Positions 26,337-35,375 are shown, numbered from the stretch's first letter. The stretch is 64,000 nucleotides of DNA from Albirhodobacter sp042466415 (GCF_042466415.1 NZ_JAXHCH010000002.1:2542001-2606000); one strand, 5' to 3'. Notes: generated by a model from the letters alone, not told the origin. Made by a program: numbers and translations.

Positions 26337-27061
26337 TCCATCTCCTGTGCGATCTCGCGCATCATCGCATAAACTTGTTCTGCCCCGTCGATATTTTCAA
26401 ATCCGTAGGGCCGAGTTGATGTTTGTTGCCGCCCTCGAGTGGCCGAAACCTGCGGGCGCGCAAAGGTCACGGACGGTTTGCGCCCTTTATGCAGTCGCAA
26501 GGGGGTGTGGGGCGTAATCGCCACGCGCTCGGCCGTACCATTGCTTTGCATGATATATGCGGCGCGTGTCGTTAAGAGATACTGCGGCGCGTCACTGGCA
26601 TGTACGGCATCGGCGGCGGCGTTTCCCTGAGCAGGCGTCAGCGCCGCCTTGAGGCTGCGAAGCCCTCTAAAAAGAAAAATGAGGCCGAAGGCCCAGATAA
26701 AGCCGCCGCCGCGCGCCGCTATCGACATCCAGAAGATCGAAAATCCGGTCATGAGAGCTGCGCCGAATAGGCTTGGCTTGCGCACGACGAGCCGCGCCAA
26801 TGCGGCGCGAGGCTGGCCTTGCCATAAGATGGCCTCGTTTGTTCCGACAATCCCGCGCCATCGGGCGGGGATGTTGGCACGCTCGGGCGCATCGGGCACG
26901 GTGTGCTGCGGGGGCGTCTGCGCGAAACGATCCGGCTCGCGGAGCACGACCGGCTCAGCCGGCGATGGCGCTTGATTGGGCGCGGGTAGCGGCGGCGGCG
27001 TGGAATGGTCTCGCTGACGGCTCATCGGCGCGCTCTCGAAGGATGCGCGCGCCTCATGCAT
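26333..27061 (-). CDS. Two-helix membrane protein of unknown function between pyrB and pyrX
   Basis: The 242-residue product has a proline-rich N-terminal 65 residues. Two hydrophobic segments follow ([20 protein letters not shown] and [18 protein letters not shown]). The C-terminal part, [12 protein letters not shown] with [16 protein letters not shown], looks like a bacterial PH-type domain. The ATG at 27061 overlaps the end of pyrB by eight bases; MSRQRD at 27025 is an alternative start. Its stop overlaps the pyrX start (ATGA). Function is unknown. Its place inside the pyrB-pyrX operon hints at membrane association of the complex, which is only inference. Confidence 0.75.
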   Translation of the reverse strand: MHEARASFESAPMSRQRDHSTPPPLPAPNQAPSPAEPVVLREPDRFAQTPPQHTVPDAPERANIPARWRGIVGTNEAILWQGQPRAALARLVVRKPSLFGAALMTGFSIFWMSIAARGGGFIWAFGLIFLFRGLRSLKAALTPAQGNAAADAVHASDAPQYLLTTRAAYIMQSNGTAERVAITPHTPLRLHKGRKPSVTFARPQVSATRGRQQTSTRPYGFENIDGAEQVYAMMREIAQEME

Positions 27062-28016
27062 ACGCCGTATCCGCTAGGCGACCACGTTCGGCCCGCAGGT
27101 TTTGCGCCAGCAGATCCATGCAGGCCATGCGCACCGCTACGCCCATTTCCACTTGATCCTGAATCACTGAGCGGTTGATGTCATCTGCGATGGTCCCATC
27201 AATTTCGACGCCTCGATTCATAGGGCCGGGATGCATAACAATTGCGTCGTCTTTCGCATAGGCGAGCTTCTCGGCGTCGAGCCCGTAGCGATGGAAATAT
27301 TCTCGTTCGGACGGAATAAAGCCGCCATCCATCCGTTCTTTTTGAAGTCGTAACATCATGACAACATCGGCGCCCTCAAGACCCTTGCGCATGTCATCAA
27401 ACACTTCGCATCCGAAATGCTCGACGCCCGATGGCATCAAGGTGGGCGGGGCAATCAAACGAACACGGTTTTCCATTTTCCCGAGCAAAATGAGATTTGA
27501 TCGAGCAACACGGCTATGGGCCACATCGCCGCAAATCGCGACCGTCAGGCGCGAAATCCGGCCCTTTGCGCGCCGGATCGTCAGCGCATCCAAAAGCGCT
27601 TGCGTCGGATGCTCGTGCTTGCCGTCGCCCGCATTGAGCACCGCGCAATTCACTTTTTCTGCCAGCAAATTGACCGCGCCAGAGGAGCCGTGACGCACAA
27701 CCAGCAGATCCGGGCGCATCGCATTGAGCGTCATCGCCGTGTCGATCAGCGTCTCGCCCTTTTTGACGGAGGAGTTCTGCATCGACATATTCATCACATC
27801 CGCGCCGAGGCGTTTTCCCGCCAACTCGAAGCTGGCCTGTGTGCGGGTCGAATTTTCGAAAAACATGTTGATTTGCGTCATCCCCGCGAGCGCATCGGTG
27901 CGCTTCACGGTGCGGCGGTTCAAATCGACATAACGGTCTGCGAGATCAAGAACGGTGCGAATGTCCTCTTGGCTGAGGTATTCGATCCCCAATAGGTGCC
28001 GTGCGCGGAAGGTCAT
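27054..28016 (-). CDS. pyrB: Aspartate carbamoyltransferase catalytic subunit
   Basis: The 320-residue enzyme starts [15 protein letters not shown]. The carbamoyl-phosphate site [13 protein letters not shown] is intact near residues 55-67, together with the loop [13 protein letters not shown] and the C-terminal [14 protein letters not shown]. It makes carbamoyl-aspartate, the first committed step of pyrimidine synthesis. No pyrI regulatory subunit is adjacent; instead a dihydroorotase-like gene lies two genes downstream, as in PyrB/PyrC' systems. It diverges from the UDG-like gene over about 140 bases. Confidence 0.96.
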   Translation of the reverse strand: MTFRARHLLGIEYLSQEDIRTVLDLADRYVDLNRRTVKRTDALAGMTQINMFFENSTRTQASFELAGKRLGADVMNMSMQNSSVKKGETLIDTAMTLNAMRPDLLVVRHGSSGAVNLLAEKVNCAVLNAGDGKHEHPTQALLDALTIRRAKGRISRLTVAICGDVAHSRVARSNLILLGKMENRVRLIAPPTLMPSGVEHFGCEVFDDMRKGLEGADVVMMLRLQKERMDGGFIPSEREYFHRYGLDAEKLAYAKDDAIVMHPGPMNRGVEIDGTIADDINRSVIQDQVEMGVAVRMACMDLLAQNLRAERGRLADTAYA

Positions 28017-28157
28017 CGCGGGCTCTCCGATGTTGTTTTCCCGCTTATGCCAAATGCCTGCGCTCCCGACAATGCTTAAGGCGTGCGTCGGGGCGGTGAT
28101 GGGCGCGCGCACTATCCGGCGTTTACCTTGGACGGCTGAGGCAATAGGATTGACGGC

Positions 28158-29045
28158 ATGGAATCGGCGCAAAATTTACCCATTGATCTCTACACCGCAG
28201 CAGCCCTCTTGGAGTGGCAGCTCGAAATGGGTGCGGATGAGGGGATACTCGATGCGCCCCTAAACCGCTATCATTTGCCCGAGCGCGCAGAGCCGATGCC
28301 AATGGCGCGCAGTTCTGCGCCCAGCCGAGCGTCGGCGCCCAACCAGATCGAGGCGCGGCGCGATGTGGAGCGCGGTGACCAACCGCCCGCGCGCGGCCCC
28401 GCGCCCGAAATCCACCGCGCTCCGCAGGGACCTGACCCCGTTGAAGCTGCGCGGACGACGGCGATGAAGGCGACGTCGCTTGAGACGCTTCGCGACCTGT
28501 TGGAAGCGTTCGAGCATTGCGAGCCAAAAAAAGGGGCGCGCAATTGCATTTTCGGGGGGGGACACCCGCAAGCGCGCGTGCTCTTTCTCACGGAAGCGCC
28601 AGTCCGCGAAGAAGATGTCGCGGCAAGCATGATGACGGGGCACGAGGGCGTGATGTTTGATAAGATGGTGTCAGCCATCGGCTTGACGCGCGATCCGACC
28701 GACGCGAACCGCGCGGTTTACCTCTTGCCGGTGCTGCCTTGGCGCCCGCCCGGCGATCGCGACATGACATCGCAGGAGTTTGCGATGATGGCGCCTTTCA
28801 TCGCTCGGCATGTCGAGTTCGTTGACCCTGATGTCGTCGTGATGATGGGCAATAGTGCTTGCGCGATGGGCCTAGGGCGGCCGTTGGCGCAAACAAGTGT
28901 TACCCGTGTGCGGGGGCAATGGCTCACAGCGTTCGGAAAGCCGGCTTTAGCGATGGCCCATCCGCGCAACCTGATCTCAACGCCCGCGGAAAAGCGCAAT
29001 GCGTGGACTGATTTGCTCGAACTTCGGGCGCGACTCGCGATTTGA
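28158..29045 (+). CDS. Divergent uracil-DNA glycosylase superfamily protein (family 4-like)
   Basis: The 295-residue protein has a proline-rich N-terminal 110 residues and a UDG-fold domain. In alphaproteobacterial family 4 enzymes motif A reads GEAPG; here it is TEAPVREED. The following G-x-P-F-V-G loop is not recognisable ([12 protein letters not shown]). The [10 protein letters not shown] segment carries Trp where iron-sulfur types have Cys, and the later Cys is also absent (FAMMAPFI). The motif B histidine survives in [10 protein letters not shown]. It probably binds DNA, but uracil excision is uncertain. It is convergent with the DsbD-like gene, with a five-base gap. Confidence 0.8.
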   Translation: MESAQNLPIDLYTAAALLEWQLEMGADEGILDAPLNRYHLPERAEPMPMARSSAPSRASAPNQIEARRDVERGDQPPARGPAPEIHRAPQGPDPVEAARTTAMKATSLETLRDLLEAFEHCEPKKGARNCIFGGGHPQARVLFLTEAPVREEDVAASMMTGHEGVMFDKMVSAIGLTRDPTDANRAVYLLPVLPWRPPGDRDMTSQEFAMMAPFIARHVEFVDPDVVVMMGNSACAMGLGRPLAQTSVTRVRGQWLTAFGKPALAMAHPRNLISTPAEKRNAWTDLLELRARLAI

Positions 29046-29050
29046 TCCGG

Positions 29051-29989
29051 CTAGAGTGCCTCACACCCGGTTATCTCATATGCTTCGCCACCGCTCAAAA
29101 CCGTAAACCGCAGGGCTGCGAGATTGATATCAAACGGCGCTGCTGCATCGGGCACGATCTCGGCGGTTGAAATAAGACCCTCGCCGACGCGGCGCGTATC
29201 GGATTCCGAAATCCAGACGGGCATATCGAGCAGTTCGAACAGCGCGACCTCGCTTTCGACATATCCGTCAGGTGGATTTTGAGAGGTCGAGAGGATCGCT
29301 TCGCGCGCGGCGAAGGCGAGCGCTTGCGGCGTGAGTGGCGCGCCGCTCGGAGGGGGCAGATCGATATGGGCCGTGACGCGCATCCCGTCGCGGATCGGCT
29401 CGGCGCTGCAGTGAGCAAGCCCGGGCCGTTTTTGGGGTGTCGCGGCCAACGCGCGCACGATTTCGGGATCGCGGGTCGCATCGCGGGCTGCGGCCAGATC
29501 CGCCTTCAGTTCAACCTCGACGGGCACGCAGATTTCTTCGCAAACGCCCATCGAGATTAGGGCTGAGAGGGCGATCGGTGCACTGGCATCTTGCGGCGTT
29601 ATCCGGATCGGAAGGACCAATTCGTGATGGTATCCAACCGTCCGCAAGCCAGCACTTTCGAACACCTCGGGCTTTGGCCAGAGAATTTCCGTAGCGGCGA
29701 TATTTTCCGACCCTGCAAAGCTAAACAGTGGTGGAATCCCTGCGTCACCGGGCGCCCGCCAGTAAGTTTTCCATCCATCGGCAAGCGAAATTCGAACCGC
29801 TGCAATCTGCGCGCCGTCGTCTTCGGCCCAACCAGACACAACCGAGGTTTCCATCACGCCGGCTGGGGCGGATTGCGCAGACGCTGCGGCTGCGCAAATG
29901 AGTAAGACGGATGCTGCACCGCAAGCGGTCAACACGCGTCGGTCGCGCGAGGTTGGGCGATGAAAACTGGGGGCGAGAGACATAAACAT
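29051..29989 (-). CDS. Periplasmic DsbD-alpha-domain protein (thiol-disulfide exchange)
   Basis: The 312-residue protein has a signal peptide ending near ASAQSAPA (residue about 40). Its immunoglobulin-like domain matches the N-terminal periplasmic domain of DsbD (WKTYWRAPGDAGIPPLFSF, LWPKPEVFESAG). The redox pair is present as MGVCEEICVP (C-x3-C). The membrane and thioredoxin parts of DsbD are absent, so it is a stand-alone alpha domain that would need a separate CcdA/ScsB-like partner. It may pass electrons to periplasmic thioredoxins such as the TlpA-type protein at 51 kb. That link is inference. Confidence 0.85.
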   Translation of the reverse strand: MFMSLAPSFHRPTSRDRRVLTACGAASVLLICAAAASAQSAPAGVMETSVVSGWAEDDGAQIAAVRISLADGWKTYWRAPGDAGIPPLFSFAGSENIAATEILWPKPEVFESAGLRTVGYHHELVLPIRITPQDASAPIALSALISMGVCEEICVPVEVELKADLAAARDATRDPEIVRALAATPQKRPGLAHCSAEPIRDGMRVTAHIDLPPPSGAPLTPQALAFAAREAILSTSQNPPDGYVESEVALFELLDMPVWISESDTRRVGEGLISTAEIVPDAAAPFDINLAALRFTVLSGGEAYEITGCEAL

Positions 29990-30189
29990 GCTGGCTGCAT
30001 AGCGCCCCTTCGATCCTTGCGCAAAGTCACAAAACCGCGTGTTGCGATGAATTTACGGCCGCGATGGCCTGCGCGCCACATTCGGGCGGCGCGTGTTTAC
30101 GCAATGTTGGAAATATTGCGGACCCAAGTGCGATTGCCCTTGAAACCACGCCAACGGCACGCAACTTTAAACAGATGGAAGCCTATCAA

Positions 30190-30744
30190 ATGGATCTCAC
30201 TGGAAAGCTTTTGATCGCGATGCCCGGAATGGGTGATCCGCGATTTGAGCATGCTGTTTTGCTGATTTGTGCGCATAATCCGGAGGGTGCGATGGGGGTT
30301 GTGATCAACAAGCCTGCGCCTGATCTCGATTTGCGGGACCTGTTCGCGCAATTGGGCATTCATCACGGCGCGACGTTGCCTGCTGTTCCTGTACAGCTTG
30401 GCGGACCGGTCGAACTGTCGCGCGGGTTTGTTTTGCACTCAAACGAATGGGAGGGCGAGGGCGGTTCTCTCGCGGTGACATCTGCGCTTTCTCTTACGTC
30501 GACGCGCGATATTCTTGAGGCGATTGGCCAAGGTCTTGGGCCAGATAATGCAATCCTTGCATTGGGTTACGCAGGCTGGGGGCCCGGACAGTTGGAAGGC
30601 GAGATTTTGCAAAACGTCTGGTTGACCGCCGATCTCGATGACCGGATTATCTTTCGCGAGCCAAATGTGCGGAAGTGGGAAGAAGCGCTGCACGGGCTTG
30701 GCATTGATCCGATGACGCTATCCGCCACGGCCGGCCACGCCTGA
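30190..30744 (+). CDS. YqgE/AlgH family protein
   Basis: The 184-residue protein starts MDLTGKLLIAMPGMGDPRF with GGAAG-like purines (GGAAG) eight bases upstream. An ATG at 30175 is possible. Family motifs include GAMGVVINKPAPD, LGGPVELSRGFVLHS and LALGYAGWGPGQLEGE. YqgE/AlgH proteins are widespread and structurally known, but their biochemical role is unsettled; Pseudomonas AlgH is linked to alginate regulation. It is convergent with the tRNA threonylcarbamoylation gene. Confidence 0.93.
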   Translation: MDLTGKLLIAMPGMGDPRFEHAVLLICAHNPEGAMGVVINKPAPDLDLRDLFAQLGIHHGATLPAVPVQLGGPVELSRGFVLHSNEWEGEGGSLAVTSALSLTSTRDILEAIGQGLGPDNAILALGYAGWGPGQLEGEILQNVWLTADLDDRIIFREPNVRKWEEALHGLGIDPMTLSATAGHA

Positions 30745-30749
30745 AACGA

Positions 30750-31691
30750 TCAGTCGCGCGGCGCAGCGGCGCGTCGCAGGCGATCATTGATTGCGCGGCC
30801 TAAGCCGATTTCAGGGATGGGCGCGAAGGCAATCGGTTTTTGAAGCGCGTCTGCCTCGCGCAAAACAGAGAAAAGGCGCGTTGCCGCTTCAACCAAATCA
30901 CCGCGCGGCGATAGGGACAGGGGGGATCCGGCGCAATCGCCGAACCCTATCCAGATCTCGTCGGGTCGGGGCGTCACAACATTCAATCGAACCTGTGCGG
31001 CCGGCGCGTAATGCGACGTCAATTGGCCTGGGGCATTCGGCTTTTGCGCATCTCCGCCGTCCGCAAGTGGTCCGAGCACTGCGGTGAGATCCTCGCGAAC
31101 CAACCCGCCCTCGCGCAAAAGCGTGAGCGGGGCGAGGGAGATGATCGTGGATTCAACGCCCACTGGGCAGGCCCCACCATCAACAACACCCGCAATCTTC
31201 CCCGATAATCCCCCCATCACATGCGCGGCCGTTGTGGGCGAGATCTTACCCGACGGATTTGCGGACGGTGCGGCGACCGCTCCCCCGAATTCGCGCAGGA
31301 GCGCGCGGGCGACCGGATGCGCAGGAATCCGGATTGCGACGGTCTCTAGCCCCGCCGTGACCAGATCAGCGATCCCCGACGCGGGCCGAAGGGGAAGCAC
31401 CATCGTTAACGGGCCAGGCCAAAAAGCGGCGGCGATCTTGCGGGCTTGATCGTTGAAAACGGCGATCAGCTCTGCCGCGTCGAGATCTGCCACGTGCACG
31501 ATCAAGGGGTTGAAGGATGGACGCCCTTTCGCGGCATAAATTCCGGCCACGGCTGCCGCATCGCGAGCATTTCCGCCCAATCCGTAGACTGTCTCGGTGG
31601 GAAACGCGACCAGCGCGCCCGAGCGCAACAGCGCTGCGGCTTGGGCAAGACCGTCATGATCCGAGTTTAAAAGGTGGGTGGTTTGGGGCAT
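30750..31691 (-). CDS. tsaC: L-threonylcarbamoyladenylate synthase (Sua5/YrdC with Sua5 C-domain)
   Basis: The 313-residue enzyme starts MPQTTHLLNSDHDG. The YrdC domain is at the N-terminus (LVAFPTETVYGLGGNARD, AAKGRPSFNPLIVHV, AAPSANPSGKISPT), followed by a Sua5-type C-terminal domain (SHYAPAAQVRLNV). It condenses threonine, bicarbonate and ATP to threonylcarbamoyl-AMP for t6A37 of tRNA. It is divergent from the acyl-CoA dehydrogenase gene across a 115-base region with two palindromes. Confidence 0.94.
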   Translation of the reverse strand: MPQTTHLLNSDHDGLAQAAALLRSGALVAFPTETVYGLGGNARDAAAVAGIYAAKGRPSFNPLIVHVADLDAAELIAVFNDQARKIAAAFWPGPLTMVLPLRPASGIADLVTAGLETVAIRIPAHPVARALLREFGGAVAAPSANPSGKISPTTAAHVMGGLSGKIAGVVDGGACPVGVESTIISLAPLTLLREGGLVREDLTAVLGPLADGGDAQKPNAPGQLTSHYAPAAQVRLNVVTPRPDEIWIGFGDCAGSPLSLSPRGDLVEAATRLFSVLREADALQKPIAFAPIPEIGLGRAINDRLRRAAAPRD

Positions 31692-31761
31692 AGTCGTGAC
31701 GCAGCGTTCAGGTTTTGGGGTGGGCACCCATGCGTTAGCGTGGTGTGTATCGGAGTTGTTG

Positions 31762-31787
31762 CATACGCGTATGGCAAAGCATTGCCA
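31762..31787. promoter_or_regulatory. Adjacent palindromes upstream of acyl-CoA dehydrogenase (operator candidate)
   Basis: CATACGCGTATG at 31762-31773 is a perfect 12-base palindrome. Directly adjoining it, TGGCAA (31772-31777) and TTGCCA (31782-31787) form a second dyad around AGCA. They lie 20-45 bases before the ATG at 31807, in the divergent promoter region. Perfect symmetry suggests a dimeric repressor site (TetR- or GntR-type for fatty-acid genes). The regulator is not in the window. Confidence 0.45.
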
Positions 31788-31806
31788 AGCGCGAGGGGGA
31801 GAAGAC

Positions 31807-33498
31807 ATGCCATATCGCGCGCCAGCGGCGGAGTTTCGTTTCATTCTGGATCAAGTCGTGCCACTCGCGCCCGTGAGTGCGTCTGAGCGTTTTGCCGAGG
31901 CGACGTCCGAGACGGTTGACGCGATTCTGACCGAAGCCGCGCGTATGTGCGACGAAGTGATGGCGCCTTTGAACCGAGCTTCTGATCTTCATCCCGCGCG
32001 GCTGGAGAACGGCGTGCTACGATCAACGCCGGGCTTTAAAGAGGGCTTCGCCGCTATTCGTGAGGGCGGCTGGGTCGCATTGGCGGCTGCTGAGGAGTTC
32101 GGCGGTATGGGCTTGCCGCAAGCGGTAAACATGGCCGTGAACGATATGATGTCGGGCGCTTGCTTGTCCTTGCAGTTGAATCCCCTTTTGACTCAAGGCC
32201 AGATCGAGGCGCTGGAACATCATGCGTCCGATGAGATCAAGGCTCTCTATCTGCCGAAACTGATTTCCGGCGAATGGTCGGGAACGATGAACCTGACGGA
32301 GCCGCAAGCGGGCACCGATGTCGGCGCATTGCGCACCAAGGCCGAGCCGAACGGCGACGGCAGCTACGCGATTACCGGCCAAAAGATTTACATCTCATGG
32401 GGCGATTCCGATCTGACCGAGAACGTGTGTCACCTCGTTCTGGCACGCTTGCCCGATGGCGCAGCGGGCACGCGGGGGATCTCGCTTTTCATCGTGCCGA
32501 AGTACCTGCCGGATGCGGATGGTAAGCCAGGGCAGGCGAATTCGCTGAGCGTTGTATCGCTCGAGCATAAGATGGGGCTTCACGGCTCGCCGACCTGTGT
32601 GATGGCCTATGAGGGCGCGCAGGGCTGGATGGTCGGGGGCGAGCACAAGGGAATGGCCGCGATGTTCACCATGATGAACAACGCGCGGCTGGCTGTTGGT
32701 GTGCAAGGCATCGGGATCGCGGAGGCGGCGTTCCAAAAGGCGCTCGATTATGCGCAAGAGCGCGAGCAGGCGGGGGCAATCATTCAGCATGCTGATGTGC
32801 GCCGGATGTTGGCCACGATGAAAGCCGAAATTTTTGCGGCGCGCTCGATTGCGCTCGCATGTGCGGTTGCGCTCGATCTGGGTCGTGCGTCGGGCGATGC
32901 CGAGCAATCGGCGCGGGCGGCCTTGTTGACGCCGATCGCCAAGGCTTACGGCACCGACGTCGGCTGCAATGTCGCAGAGACGGGCGTTCAGGTCCACGGC
33001 GGGATGGGCTTTATCGAAGAGACCGGCGCGGCGCAATTCTACCGCGATGTGCGTGTTACGACAATTTATGAGGGCACCAACGGGATTCAGGCGATGGATC
33101 TCGTGGCCCGCAAAATGGCGGACAATGGCGAGGCAGCAGCGCGTTTGCTGCAAGAGGTTGAGGATTTCGCACATTCCGCCCGTGCGATGTTGCCGCAGCT
33201 TGCGGAGGATACGTGGTTGGCGGCCGAAAGCCTGCGCGAGGCGACGGAATGGCTCGTGCATCAGGAGATGCAGGATCGGTTCGCCGGAGCTGTGCCCTAT
33301 TTGCGCGCATTTGCCCGTGTTTTGGGCGCGCATTACCATCTGCGTGCCGCCGTCGCCGAGGGAGGAACCGGTCCGCGCACCGATCTCGCGCGGGTTTATA
33401 TCCGCCGCTTGTTGCCGCAATACGCCGCTTGCCTTGCTGAGGCAAAGGAGGGCGCGGCTGGCCTTTACGCGCTTACGCCAGAGGTGCTTCACGGGTGA
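31807..33498 (+). CDS. Acyl-CoA dehydrogenase (long form, with C-terminal extension)
   Basis: The 563-residue flavoprotein starts MPYRAPAAEFRF after a strong GGGGGAG ribosome site. The FAD/acyl site segment MNLTEPQAGTDVGALRTKA and the second signature YRDVRVTTIYEGTNGIQAMD are intact. The roughly 600-residue class includes 3-methylmercaptopropionyl-CoA dehydrogenase (DmdC) as well as ordinary acyl-CoA enzymes, so the substrate is open. It would pass electrons through ETF to the ETF-QO encoded at 39 kb. Its TGA overlaps the GTG start of the metallo-beta-lactamase gene. Confidence 0.93.
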   Translation: MPYRAPAAEFRFILDQVVPLAPVSASERFAEATSETVDAILTEAARMCDEVMAPLNRASDLHPARLENGVLRSTPGFKEGFAAIREGGWVALAAAEEFGGMGLPQAVNMAVNDMMSGACLSLQLNPLLTQGQIEALEHHASDEIKALYLPKLISGEWSGTMNLTEPQAGTDVGALRTKAEPNGDGSYAITGQKIYISWGDSDLTENVCHLVLARLPDGAAGTRGISLFIVPKYLPDADGKPGQANSLSVVSLEHKMGLHGSPTCVMAYEGAQGWMVGGEHKGMAAMFTMMNNARLAVGVQGIGIAEAAFQKALDYAQEREQAGAIIQHADVRRMLATMKAEIFAARSIALACAVALDLGRASGDAEQSARAALLTPIAKAYGTDVGCNVAETGVQVHGGMGFIEETGAAQFYRDVRVTTIYEGTNGIQAMDLVARKMADNGEAAARLLQEVEDFAHSARAMLPQLAEDTWLAAESLREATEWLVHQEMQDRFAGAVPYLRAFARVLGAHYHLRAAVAEGGTGPRTDLARVYIRRLLPQYAACLAEAKEGAAGLYALTPEVLHG

Positions 33499-34532
33499 TA
33501 GATCGCATCAGATATCCTTTCGACGTCGCACCCGAAACAGGTGCCGTGACACAGGTCGGCGAGGGTATCTTTTGGGCACGCCTGCCGTTGCCGATGGCAT
33601 TGGATCACGTGAATAGCTTTATCCTCGATGATCGTGCCGTCTCGGGTGGCTGGTGTATCGTGGATCCGGGCATGGATACGCGCGCGTGTCGCGAGATTTG
33701 GGAGGATTTGCTACGCGGCCCCTTGGCCGCGTGGCCGGTCACCCGTGTTGTGGTGACGCATCATCATCCGGATCACATTGGCTTGGCGGGGTGGTTCATG
33801 GCGCGCGGCGCCGACCTCGTCACGACGCGCACGAGTTGGTTGATGGCGCGGATGTTGGTGCTGGACGAACATCCTCTTCCAACTCCAGAAGCGCTCCGAT
33901 TTTGGCGGGCGGCGGGGATGGATCCCGAGATTTTCGCCAGTCGTCAAGTTGCACGCCCGTTCAACTTTAAAGATTGCGTTCATCCGCTGCCTTTGGGGTA
34001 TGTCAGGATTAGCGATGGCGACACCCTGACAATTGGCGCGCGGCATTGGCGCGTCCGAACGGGGGATGGCCATGCGCCAGAACATGCGACCCTTTGGTCG
34101 GATGAGGACGGGATCATCCTCGGCGGCGATCAGCTTTTGCCTTCGATATCAGCTAATCTTGGTGTCCATCCGACCGAACCGGATGCCGATCCAGTGGCGG
34201 AGTGGCTGGTATCTTGTCGACGGTTCCAGTTGGAGGCGTCGTCGGAGCATCTCGTGCTCCCGGGGCACAAATTGCCTTTCACCGGTCTGCCGCTCCGCCT
34301 GCGACAAATGATCGAGAATCACGAGGCGGCCTTGGTCAGGCTTGTGACGCACCTTGAAACACCGCGCACGGCGGGGGAGTGTTTCGCGCCTTTGTTCAAA
34401 CGTGCGATTACGCCGGCGGTTTACGGCCTCGCGCTTGCTGAGGCGGTGGCGCATCTGAATTATTTGCGCCACACTGGGCAGGTAGCGCGAACGACAGATG
34501 AGGCCGGCCAATGGATCTGGATCAAGAGCTAG
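33495..34532 (+). CDS. Metallo-beta-lactamase-fold hydrolase
   Basis: The 345-residue protein starts at GTG (shared with the preceding stop) with MIDRIRYPFDV. The di-zinc motif VVVTHHHPDHIGLAG is intact, with the further histidine in TGDGHAPEHATLW and the Asp in IILGGDQLLP, followed by LVLPGHKLPF. A C-terminal winged-helix-like tail resembles the LACTB2 group. Coupling to the acyl-CoA dehydrogenase suggests a thioesterase or glyoxalase-like hydrolysis of its product, as in other paired operons. That is inference. Confidence 0.9.
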   Translation: MIDRIRYPFDVAPETGAVTQVGEGIFWARLPLPMALDHVNSFILDDRAVSGGWCIVDPGMDTRACREIWEDLLRGPLAAWPVTRVVVTHHHPDHIGLAGWFMARGADLVTTRTSWLMARMLVLDEHPLPTPEALRFWRAAGMDPEIFASRQVARPFNFKDCVHPLPLGYVRISDGDTLTIGARHWRVRTGDGHAPEHATLWSDEDGIILGGDQLLPSISANLGVHPTEPDADPVAEWLVSCRRFQLEASSEHLVLPGHKLPFTGLPLRLRQMIENHEAALVRLVTHLETPRTAGECFAPLFKRAITPAVYGLALAEAVAHLNYLRHTGQVARTTDEAGQWIWIKS

Positions 34533-35020
34533 ATATCTCCACCTCCGCCGAGGCGATGGAAGCCACCGCATTGTGCCGCGGGCATGTTGTGCACACAAGC
34601 GATGACGCCCCACAAACCCCCGAGGCACAGCCCCTTCCCGCGGCGCTGCGCCGCACGCCGGCGGAGCAAAAGTCAGAGGCGCAATGGGCGTATGAACGTC
34701 TTGTTTTGTTTATCAAAAACTTTGAGGAACAACTCGATCAGGATCAGGAAATTGCGCTGGGCATGACGGGGGGGACCTCGGGCGCTCTGCGGATCGAGGG
34801 GCTAGGTTATTTCGCGCCTGATATTCTGACCTTTTACGGCCGCAACGAGCAAGGCGTGCGCACCCAGTTGATTCAGCATGTCTCGCAGCTGAACTTCTCG
34901 CTGGTGGCTCTGCCGAAAGAAGCACCGGAAGAAAAGCCGCGGCGCATCGGGTTTCGCCTGTTCGAGGATATCGAACGCGAAGACGGCGGGGAGGTCAAAG
35001 CGTCAGAGACTGTGTCCTAA
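34511..35020 (+). CDS. Conserved hypothetical protein (possible DUF6173 family)
   Basis: The 169-residue acidic protein overlaps the end of the metallo-hydrolase gene by 22 bases. GAGG lies seven bases before the chosen ATG; an ATG at 34556 is the alternative. The first 55 residues look disordered. The rest forms a compact domain (WAYERLVLFIKNFEEQLDQDQ, IEGLGYFAPDILTFYGR). I recall similar proteins in Rhodobacterales labelled DUF6173, but the name is uncertain. No active-site pattern is visible. Confidence 0.7.
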   Translation: MDLDQELDISTSAEAMEATALCRGHVVHTSDDAPQTPEAQPLPAALRRTPAEQKSEAQWAYERLVLFIKNFEEQLDQDQEIALGMTGGTSGALRIEGLGYFAPDILTFYGRNEQGVRTQLIQHVSQLNFSLVALPKEAPEEKPRRIGFRLFEDIEREDGGEVKASETVS

Positions 35021-35114
35021 ACCATCGCAACAGTGTGAAACCGTGCAAACTCGGGCGTGACAGTGCCCAGATCTTGTGATTATTTGCGCGAAAGTTGAAC
35101 GGGAGATTTCTAAA

Positions 35115-35249
35115 ATGGCAGAGCACATTCAGGGCACGATGGATATCACCGCCCAAGAGAAAACATTCAAAGGCTTCATCAGCTTCGTGAAATACGGCGT
35201 GATCGCGATTGTCGTGTTCCTCGTATTCCTCGCGCTGGTCAACGGCTGA
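35115..35249 (+). CDS. aa3-type cytochrome c oxidase subunit IV
   Basis: This 44-residue protein (MAEHIQGTMDITAQEKTFKG onwards) has one membrane helix (YGVIAIVVFLVFLALVNG), an exact fit in size and pattern to the bacterial aa3 oxidase subunit IV (COX4_pro_2) of Rhodobacter and Paracoccus. GGGAG precedes the ATG by nine bases. The larger oxidase subunits are not in the window, so it is a separately located accessory subunit of the terminal oxidase. A small GC hairpin (35263-35277) follows. Confidence 0.88.
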   Translation: MAEHIQGTMDITAQEKTFKGFISFVKYGVIAIVVFLVFLALVNG

Positions 35250-35262
35250 TAGACAGAACTCT

Positions 35263-35277
35263 GGCCCAGAGCGGGCC
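35263..35277 (+). terminator. Short GC hairpin after cytochrome oxidase subunit IV gene
   Basis: GGCCC (35263-35267) pairs with GGGCC (35273-35277) around AGAGC, 14 bases after the stop, and is followed by TTGGTTT. The stem is only five base pairs, so termination is plausible but not certain. Confidence 0.35.
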
Positions 35278-35375
35278 TTGGTTTGATGACCATTCGGCGG
35301 TTGCCTGATCCGCAGGCGGCCGCCAAGCAACGTTATTTTACGTGCTCAATTCTCTTATGAAACGCGAGGTCTGCA

